Assembly: GCA_037442205.1 (NCBI GenBank)
Contig: JBBIQS010000016.1
Location: 1-64,000 of the forward strand
DNA length: 64,000 nt
Direction: 5' to 3'
Source: JBBIQS01 sp037442205
GTDB lineage: Bacteria > Myxococcota > Myxococcia > Myxococcales > UBA5297
Below, one piece after another: positions 58,535 to 64,000 of the stretch. Under the pieces are notes generated by a model that saw only the letters and a program-made list of their open reading frames with translations, was not told the origin of the DNA and ran no database searches. Made by a program: the position numbers and the translations under genes. How positions within the stretch are numbered: the first letter of the stretch is position 1; every line of letters begins with the position of its first letter.

Positions 58535-59191
58535 TTAGAACTCTCGCGCCGCGGCGACCCCCGCCACCGTTCCGAACGCCGCCCCCGCCAGCACGTCGGT
58601 CAGGTAGTGGCGGTCCGACACGATCCGCAGCAGCCCGACGAACAGCGCCAGCGCGAACAGCGGCGCGCCGTACCACATCCGCGCCCCGCGCCAGCAGGCC
58701 AGCCTTGTGGTCGCCGCCGCCATCGCCGAGACCGCGCTGGTGTGATTGGAGAAGAACGAGCCGTACCGGTCCCGCCCCTTCGCCCCTGTCTCGGCGGCGA
58801 ATGGCCGCTCCCGCGGGGCCACGAACTTGATCACCTGGTTGACCGCCCCCGCCAGCGTCGCCGCCCGCGTCACCCTCAGGGCGTCCGCCAGGAAGGGCTG
58901 GCGCCGCGTGGGCACGCTGTAGAGCGCCGCGGTGCACGCCAGCGGCACAGCCACGTACGCCAGCGCGTCCGACAGCCGATTGGCCTGCTCCGCCCGCTCC
59001 GGCCGCAGCAGCCATTGCCTCGCCGTCCGGTCGACGGTGTTCAGCATCCGGTTCGCCGTCTTCTCCGCCGGCGTCTGCGGCGAGCGCCGCACCCGCAGGT
59101 ACTCGCCCCCCGCCCACAGCGCCGCCGCCCCGCCCGGAATCGCCAACTCCAGGGGCCAGCGCACCGACCGCTTCCTCCACGGGAGCTTCAT
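58535..59191 (-). CDS. PAP2-family membrane phosphatase
   Basis: A 218-residue membrane phosphatase with about five helices. KFVAPRERPF (motif 1, K-x6-RP), SNHTSAVSA (motif 2, with Thr for the usual Gly-His order changed to NHTS) and SDRHYLTDVLAG (motif 3, catalytic His) are present. Likely lipid phosphate or undecaprenyl pyrophosphate substrate. Motif 2 normally reads PSGH; here HTSA follows NH, so activity should be checked. The start was set by the MKLPWRK beginning. Confidence 0.85.
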   Translation of the reverse strand: MKLPWRKRSVRWPLELAIPGGAAALWAGGEYLRVRRSPQTPAEKTANRMLNTVDRTARQWLLRPERAEQANRLSDALAYVAVPLACTAALYSVPTRRQPFLADALRVTRAATLAGAVNQVIKFVAPRERPFAAETGAKGRDRYGSFFSNHTSAVSAMAAATTRLACWRGARMWYGAPLFALALFVGLLRIVSDRHYLTDVLAGAAFGTVAGVAAAREF

Positions 59192-59397
59192 CCTGTTCAA
59201 GTGGCCACCACCCTGCGGCTGGACAACCTTGCGCCGACCTCTCGCTCGCCTGGGCCTCGGCACTCTCTCTCGATCGACAGGCTCCGTCCCCGCCTTTGGG
59301 AGGAACCCCGGGCGCGCCGGACACTCGGATCGACCCCGACCCGCGTTATGTATGATCTGTGAGGGCCGCGGCCTTGAATCCCCCGCTCCCAGCTCGG

Positions 59398-59988
59398 ATG
59401 ATCGCCTCCCAAGAGCCTTTCGCTCCCCTCCCCGTCTCCTTCTACGACCGGCCGACCGATCAGGTCGCCCGCGAGCTCATCGGCTGCCTGGTCGTCCACC
59501 GGGACGCGGACGTGCTGCGCGTCGGGCGCATCGTCGAGACCGAAGCCTACCTGGGGATCAAGGACCTGGCCTGCCACTCCGCCCGCGGCCGCACCGCGCG
59601 CACCGAAGTCATGTTCGGCCCGCCCGGCCGCGCCTACGTCTACTTCATCTACGGCATGCACCACTGCCTCAACGCCGTCACCCGCCCCGAGGGCTTCGCC
59701 GAGGCGGTCCTGATCCGCGCCCTCGAGCCGGTCCAGGGCTGCCTGGGCGAGACCGACGGCCCGGGCAAGCTCTGCCGCGCCCTGCGCATCGACCGGCGCC
59801 ACAACGGCCACGACCTCACCTCGAGCAACCTCCTCTTCGCGGTGGGCGAGCGGCCTCCCAAGCGCCTGGCACGCGCGCCGCGGGTCGGAGTCGCCTACGC
59901 CGGGGCCTGGGCCAGGCGGCTGCTGCGCTTCTACGAGGAGGGAAGCCCCCACGTCTCCCGGGTCGGCCTGCGCTCGAGAGGCTGTTAA
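59398..59988 (+). CDS. DNA-3-methyladenine glycosylase (MPG/AAG family)
   Basis: A 196-residue AAG-type base-excision enzyme. SFYDRPTDQVARELIGC, VETEAYLG (catalytic Glu), DLACHSARGRTARTEVMFGPPGRAYVYFIYGMHHCLNAVT (in parts) and GPGKLCRALRID are diagnostic. It removes alkylated purines and hypoxanthine. Length matches the family. An earlier GTG at 59359 is possible; neither start has a clear ribosome-binding sequence. Monocistronic. Confidence 0.95.
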   Translation: MIASQEPFAPLPVSFYDRPTDQVARELIGCLVVHRDADVLRVGRIVETEAYLGIKDLACHSARGRTARTEVMFGPPGRAYVYFIYGMHHCLNAVTRPEGFAEAVLIRALEPVQGCLGETDGPGKLCRALRIDRRHNGHDLTSSNLLFAVGERPPKRLARAPRVGVAYAGAWARRLLRFYEEGSPHVSRVGLRSRGC

Positions 59989-60033
59989 CAAGGCGAGCTA
60001 TTCCAGTTTTTGGCGCCGTGATAGAAGGGCCAC

Positions 60034-60711
60034 GTGAGCGAAGCCGCACAAGTCATCGACGACAAGGACCTGGTCGAGCGCGCCCGGAGCCGGGACGTGG
60101 CGGCCTTCGAGCAGCTGGTGTCCCGCTACCGCTCCAAGGTCTACGGCCTGGCGGTGCGCATGATGCAGGACTCGGCGGACGCCGAGGAGATCCTGCAGGA
60201 GACCTTCCTGTCGGCCTGGCAGAACCTGCCCGGCTTCCGCGGGGAGTCGGCCTTCGGCAGCTGGCTGTACCGCATCTGCGCCAACTTCGCGCTGATGCGC
60301 CTGCGCCGCCGCAAGGTCGAGGGCGAGGCCACCGGCGAGCAGCCGGCCAACGCCGCGGCCAACCCCGAGAACCTCCCCGGCCCGCGCTTCGACTCCGAGG
60401 GCAGCCTGCTGACCATGCCCTCCTACGACTGGTCGCGCGGCACCGAGGAGAAGGCCCTCGACCACGAGCTGCGCCGGGCCATCGAGGCCGCCACCGCCTC
60501 GCTCCCCACCGAGCACCGCAGCGTGTTCCTGCTCAAGGACATCGAGGGGCTCTCCTACGAGGAGATCGCCGAGGTGATGGGGACCACCGTCCCGGCGGTC
60601 AAGAGCCGGCTCCACCGCGCCCGGCTGGCGCTGCGCGAGGCGATCGACAACTTCTACAAGCGGCCGGGAAAGCAGCAGGATCAGGCGACCCGCTCCGGGG
60701 ATCGTCCATGA
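60034..60711 (+). CDS. ECF-type RNA polymerase sigma factor
   Basis: A 225-residue sigma factor with region 2 (FEQLVSRYRSKVYGLAVRMMQDSADAEEILQETFLSAWQNLPGFRG, in parts) and region 4 (SLPTEHRSVFLLKDIEGLSYEEIAEVMGTTVPAVKSRLHRARLAL, in parts), joined by an unusually long linker of about 50 residues with PENLPGPRFDSEGSLLTMPSYDW. GTG start with AGAAGGG upstream. The next gene encodes a zinc-binding anti-sigma factor, so its activity is probably released by a stimulus sensed there. The controlled genes are not identified. Confidence 0.95.
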   Translation: MSEAAQVIDDKDLVERARSRDVAAFEQLVSRYRSKVYGLAVRMMQDSADAEEILQETFLSAWQNLPGFRGESAFGSWLYRICANFALMRLRRRKVEGEATGEQPANAAANPENLPGPRFDSEGSLLTMPSYDWSRGTEEKALDHELRRAIEAATASLPTEHRSVFLLKDIEGLSYEEIAEVMGTTVPAVKSRLHRARLALREAIDNFYKRPGKQQDQATRSGDRP

Positions 60712-60772
60712 GGAATCCGAGCTGCGGGAAACCTGGACTGCGGTCCGGCATCGTAAAGGCAGCCTTCGAGGA

Positions 60773-61057
60773 ATGCCCGTGAGCGAGCACGACCACAAGC
60801 ACGACAGTGGCTCTCCCGAGTGGGTGACGTGCAAGCACTCGCTCGCGCTGCTGGTGGAGTACCTCGACGGCACCCTGCCGCCGCAGGAGAAGGCGGCGCT
60901 GGACCGGCACTTCCGGGCCTGCCCGCCGTGCATCGACTTCGTCCGCAAGTACCGCTCCACCCCCGACCTGTGCCGCTCGACGATGAAGGAAGATGTCCCC
61001 GCTGAGATGTCGCAGCGGCTCACCGCCTTCCTCCACGGCAAGCTCAAGGCCGGCTGA
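60773..61057 (+). CDS. Soluble zinc-finger anti-sigma factor
   Basis: A 94-residue protein with a putative zinc anti-sigma domain: Cys20, His46, Cys50 and Cys53 in VTCKHSLALLVEYLDGTLPP and HFRACPPC. No transmembrane helix follows, so it is cytoplasmic; redox or metal sensing through the Cys ligands is a reasonable inference. The His-rich N-terminus (SEHDHKHD) may bind metal too. 61 bases after the sigma gene and probably cotranscribed. Confidence 0.9.
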   Translation: MPVSEHDHKHDSGSPEWVTCKHSLALLVEYLDGTLPPQEKAALDRHFRACPPCIDFVRKYRSTPDLCRSTMKEDVPAEMSQRLTAFLHGKLKAG

Positions 61058-61073
61058 CACGGCGCGGCATCCC

Positions 61074-62165
61074 GTGACCGCCGACGCCAGCCCGCTCGGT
61101 ACCGGGCGCCCCCTCAACGATCTGCTGACGGAAGAGCTGCGCCAGCTGCTCTCGGGCTGCACCGAGGGCGAGGCCCGCCGGCTGTTCGCCGCCGCCTACC
61201 TGCCCTTCGCCGAGGGAATCGAGTCGGTGTCTGGGGTGCGGCGGGCGGTGCTGGAGCAGACCCGGCCGCTCAAGCGGGCGCGGCTGGCGGTGCTCGAGCG
61301 GCGCAAGGCCCAGGACGGCTTCGTCAAATACCTCTTCGCCTCGCCGCTGGGCGGCCAGTTCGAGGCGGTGCGGATCCCGATCTTCGCCACCAAGCACGTG
61401 GTGTGCGTCAGCTCGCAGGTCGGCTGCGCGCTGGAGTGCGCCTTCTGCGCCACCGGCCGGCTGGGCTTCTCGCGCAACCTGGCGGCCTGGGAGATGGTGG
61501 AGCAGGTGCGGCAGATCGCCGAGGAGGCCGAGCTGCCGGTGCGGCACGTGGTGTTCATGGGCATGGGCGAGCCGCTGCTCAACTACGGCCCGGTGCTCAA
61601 GGCGGCGCGGATCCTGTGCGAGCCGGGCGGGCTGCAGGTCGGCTCGCGGAACATCACCATCTCCACCGCCGGAGTGGTGCCGGCCATCCGCCGCTACACC
61701 CGCGAGAAGCACCCCTATCGCCTGGCGTTCTCGGTCACCAGCGCCATCCCCGACAAGCGCGGCCAGCTGATGCCCATCGAGCGCACCCATCCGCTGTCCG
61801 AGCTGGCCGCGGCCATCGGCGAGTACGCCCGCGACCGGCGCGACCGGGCGATGATCGCCTACGTGATGATCCAGGGCCTCAACACCGGCGAAGAGGACGT
61901 CGCCGCCCTCAAGCGCGCCTTTGACGGCATCCCCATCAAGCTCGATCTGATCGACGTCGCCGATCCCACCGGGCGCTTCAACCCGCCCGATGCCGCCGAG
62001 CTCAGCCGGTTTCGCGATCTGCTCCAGGCCCTGGGCTCGCCGGTGGCTCGCCGCTACAGCGGCGGCAAGGAGATCGGCGCTGCGTGCGGGACCCTGGCGG
62101 CCACCCGCGCCGGCGGTGAGGTGCTCAGCGCACCGAAGTCCCGCTCCGAGGCGGCAGTTTCCTAG
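61074..62165 (+). CDS. rlmN: 23S rRNA/tRNA adenine-C2 methyltransferase RlmN
   Basis: A 363-residue radical SAM methyltransferase that methylates C2 of A2503 in 23S rRNA and A37 in some tRNAs. The [4Fe-4S] motif is CALECAFC (Cys118, 122, 125). KHVVCVSSQVGC, FMGMGEPLLNY, ISTAGVVPAIRR, and the C-terminal GAACGTL with the methyl-carrying Cys are all in place. The GTG at 61074 starts just after the anti-sigma stop (16 bases) and gives a normal length; earlier codons overlap that gene. Confidence 0.96.
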   Translation: MTADASPLGTGRPLNDLLTEELRQLLSGCTEGEARRLFAAAYLPFAEGIESVSGVRRAVLEQTRPLKRARLAVLERRKAQDGFVKYLFASPLGGQFEAVRIPIFATKHVVCVSSQVGCALECAFCATGRLGFSRNLAAWEMVEQVRQIAEEAELPVRHVVFMGMGEPLLNYGPVLKAARILCEPGGLQVGSRNITISTAGVVPAIRRYTREKHPYRLAFSVTSAIPDKRGQLMPIERTHPLSELAAAIGEYARDRRDRAMIAYVMIQGLNTGEEDVAALKRAFDGIPIKLDLIDVADPTGRFNPPDAAELSRFRDLLQALGSPVARRYSGGKEIGAACGTLAATRAGGEVLSAPKSRSEAAVS

Positions 62166-62204
62166 CGCCGAACGACGCGGCCGGCGCTCCAGCCGGCGCT
62201 CCCG

Positions 62205-62882
62205 CTAGAGCGTAGTCCCCCGGCACGGCAGCGTCCCGATCCGCACCGACACCGCCACCGGCCCGAGGTGGACCGCGTTTCGATCGTCGAGCGGCGCCGG
62301 GCGATCGGCGCGGCACTTCTCCGAGCGATCGAACAGACAGCCGGTCTCGGTGAGCCGCACCTTCGACTGATCCAGCGGCTGGCAGAGGTCCTGGGCCGGG
62401 AAGTTGACCTTGAAGGTCGCCGCCCCGCCGCTGGCCGGGTCGATGCTCGCCCCCAGCTCCTGCAGCAACTCGCCGCGGGCCACCAGCGAGAGGGTGAAGC
62501 CGGTGAGCTCGCCGGCGCCCGACGGCTGCGAGCCGCGCTGCTGGCCGAGGGCGCCGCGGACCTCGAGCACTCCCGGCCCGGGGCTGCGCAGCAGGTCGGA
62601 GGCCTGCCCTCGCACCGCCGGGGTGAGCACCCGCAACATCCCCTGCCGCGCCTCGTCGGCTACCAGCGGATAGGCGAGGTCGTCGAGCGCCAGCCAGAGA
62701 TCCCCAGGCTGCACCGCGCGCCCCGCCGGAATCCCGAGGGACTGCGGGCTGATCGACTGCGGCTCGAGCCAGGCCCTGAGCACCAGGCCTCCTTCGCCGG
62801 GCGCCGGCACGGGCGTCGGGCGGGCCGGAGCAGTGGCGCAGGCGCAGCACAGGGCCGACAACAGGCAGCTCGACAGACGCAT
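62205..62882 (-). CDS. Lipoprotein of unknown function
   Basis: A 225-residue lipoprotein (signal ending ALCCAC, lipidation at Cys15 or nearby), with a Pro-rich linker and a mostly beta-strand mature part (GLVLRAWLEPQSISPQSLGIPAG; VEVRGALGQQRG). Two late cysteines (GCLFDRSEKC) may pair. No family recognised. Starts 12 bases downstream of the next gene's stop, so likely cotranscribed with it. Confidence 0.75.
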   Translation of the reverse strand: MRLSSCLLSALCCACATAPARPTPVPAPGEGGLVLRAWLEPQSISPQSLGIPAGRAVQPGDLWLALDDLAYPLVADEARQGMLRVLTPAVRGQASDLLRSPGPGVLEVRGALGQQRGSQPSGAGELTGFTLSLVARGELLQELGASIDPASGGAATFKVNFPAQDLCQPLDQSKVRLTETGCLFDRSEKCRADRPAPLDDRNAVHLGPVAVSVRIGTLPCRGTTL

Positions 62883-62893
62883 GGCTTGGTCCT

Positions 62894-63328
62894 CTAGTGG
62901 CGCAGCGGAACGCCGATCAGTGCGCACAGCGTCGGCTCGACCGGGCTCTGGTGAGGCTGATCCGGCGGGCACAGGTACGGATGGTCGGGCGAAGAGAGCC
63001 GGGCCAGGCGCCGGCCGCAGGTGCGGCAGCGGAACTTGAGGTAGCCGGGGATGGCGTAGCAGCGCCAGGCCACCTCGGCGGAGGGCTGGTACTGGCCCGC
63101 CGGGCTGCCCTCGAGCTCGTCGAAGTCGGTCAGCCGCGCCCGGCCCTGCCAGACCGAGTCCAGGTAGTCCCACTCGTTGGCGTCGTTGAAGACCACCAGC
63201 TCCAGCCCGTTGGAGGCCCGGTAGCGGACCTCTCCCGAGTAGACCTTCTGCGGGTCCTCGAAGGCGGTGAGGGTCACCTCTCCGCGCTCGATCTCTTTGA
63301 GCAGCCCGAGCACTTCTCCCGGCGACAT
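62894..63328 (-). CDS. Small protein with Cys-x2-Cys pair (DUF7693-like)
   Basis: A 144-residue cytoplasmic protein. The start MSPGEVLGLLKEIERGEVTLTAFED and central block ELVVFNDANEWDYLDSVWQGR resemble a small family (possibly DUF7693) known for the FND..E.DY signature; this is from memory. A C-terminal CRTCGRR and a later Cys at YLCPPD could bind zinc. No function known. Confidence 0.6.
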   Translation of the reverse strand: MSPGEVLGLLKEIERGEVTLTAFEDPQKVYSGEVRYRASNGLELVVFNDANEWDYLDSVWQGRARLTDFDELEGSPAGQYQPSAEVAWRCYAIPGYLKFRCRTCGRRLARLSSPDHPYLCPPDQPHQSPVEPTLCALIGVPLRH

Positions 63329-63577
63329 GCGACGAGGTTACCGGCGCCCCGGCGCTCGGGCAATCCGCCCGTGCCCGGCGCGGCTGAGGACGTCGACGGG
63401 CGAGCGCCTGGATCGTGAGCGCCGGGGCTCCTTCTCAGGCAGAGAAGCGAAGTCGCGGGTGCTCTCCATGCCCGTGCTGTGCGCGGGCGCCCCGAGCCGA
63501 CCGTCCGTCGCCGACTCGCCGTGGCGGCCCCAACATTGTGCTGGTGGCGTGCGCGCCATCGTCGAGGGGTGTGTTCC

Positions 63578-64000
63578 ATGAAAGGCCTATTTGAGAAGCT
63601 TCCCAGCCTGCTGCTGTCGGCGGGGCTGGCCCTGCTCGCCCCGCTGCCGGTGGTGGCGCAGGCCGAGAGCTCGGACAACGCGGTGGTCGAAGAGAACACG
63701 GCGGTGTCCGGGACCGTGCAGGGCATCGTGGCCAACGTCAACTACCGCAACGGCTTCCTGGCGATCCGCAGCGGCTACGACACGGTCACCCTGCGCGGCA
63801 CGCCGAGCCAGCTCAGCGGCATGATGATCGGCGACAACGTCTCGCTGCACTTCGACTCCTACGCCAACCGAAACTGGATCTCGACCCGGGGCGGCCTGGG
63901 CATCGGCGGGACCGGCGACCTGTCGGGCTTCGCGCAGTCCGGCAAGGTGACCGGCGTGGTGACCGGGGTCGACAAGGCCGACGGCATCGTGGCGCTCAGC
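63578..64000 (+). CDS. Exported protein, partial at window edge
   Basis: The first 141 codons of a gene cut by the right edge. A signal peptide (to about 27, VVAQA) precedes a beta-rich region with GTVQGIVANVNYRNGFLAIRSGYDTVTL and, later, GKVTGVVTGVDKADGIVAL, so two copies of a strand pattern like those of small-barrel/OB-type periplasmic proteins are visible. GAGGGGTG precedes the ATG. The full length and family cannot be judged. Confidence 0.75.
   Translation, partial: MKGLFEKLPSLLLSAGLALLAPLPVVAQAESSDNAVVEENTAVSGTVQGIVANVNYRNGFLAIRSGYDTVTLRGTPSQLSGMMIGDNVSLHFDSYANRNWISTRGGLGIGGTGDLSGFAQSGKVTGVVTGVDKADGIVALS

Noticed and set aside
1..64000. tRNA, rRNA, riboswitches and CRISPR arrays
   Set aside because: I saw no cloverleaf, rRNA-like or riboswitch-like conserved stretch and no regular short-repeat/spacer array. 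This is by eye; a covariance-model scan would be decisive.

Overview
The window is a continuous stretch of a very GC-rich bacterial chromosome with dense genes, short gaps, strong G/C third-position bias and no tRNA, rRNA, CRISPR array or recognisable transposase. The gene content points to a Myxococcota-like (former deltaproteobacterial) organism: many small Cys-rich lipoproteins with Asp-Ala-Gly linkers, a DUF4388 protein, secreted TPR and ankyrin proteins, Pro-rich beta-barrel proteins, a fibrinogen-like secreted protein and a multihaem lipoprotein. The assignment is inference from gene style; no marker gene was compared.

Layout. 0-8.3 kb: TPR protein, family-2 glycosyltransferase, Cys-rich lipoprotein with a textbook terminator, RluA-type pseudouridine synthase, FmdB-type zinc ribbon with a serine tail, an M3-peptidase-like protein that seems to have lost HExxH, and lipoproteins. 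8.3-11.2 kb: the conserved dnaX-ybaB-recR operon; dnaX is split between two frames and preceded by a perfect palindrome. 11.2-14 kb: secreted TPR protein and a tail-fibre/fibrinogen-like hybrid. 14.1-17.4 kb: a surface-polysaccharide group (deacetylase, glycosyltransferase, FAD mutase/oxidase-like enzyme). 17.4-21.4 kb: membrane protein, TIGR01777 epimerase, SRAP protein, envelope protein, PEBP protein. 21.4-24.1 kb: a chemoreceptor-like gene followed by three tandem paralogues of a small STAS-like protein, the best candidate here for an undescribed signalling module. 24.2-28.6 kb: trihaem lipoprotein, MFS transporter, ankyrin protein. 28.7-33.9 kb: an IorA-IorB-lipoprotein-ADP-forming acyl-CoA synthetase operon for 2-oxoacid oxidation coupled to ATP formation; IorA lacks its ferredoxin domain.

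34-46.4 kb: small HExxH protein, DUF4388 protein, class I aminotransferase (possible 2-oxoacid supplier), YtpQ-like protein, a lower-GC patch with an ankyrin protein, pectinacetylesterase-like lipoprotein, metallo-beta-lactamase-fold hydrolase, Cys-rich lipoprotein, and a thiol-redox lipoprotein pair joined to a large beta-barrel protein. 46.8-49.9 kb: an Hsp70 gene whose last 72 bp recur 1441 bp downstream, bracketing one oppositely oriented gene of unknown family; two near-identical tandem repeats and a hairpin follow. This looks like an insertion scar or small mobile unit. 50-57.6 kb: metallophosphatase, then a tight plus-strand operon of exported glutaminase, two outer-membrane proteins, an exported amidohydrolase and a bestrophin-like (DUF4239) membrane protein. 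57.5-64 kb: GNAT acetyltransferase, PAP2 phosphatase, 3-methyladenine glycosylase, ECF sigma factor with a soluble zinc anti-sigma factor, RlmN, and three small proteins, the last cut by the window edge.

Functions rest on motif reading and family knowledge; no database search or computation was run. Starts were chosen by Shine-Dalgarno sequences, signal peptides and domain boundaries.
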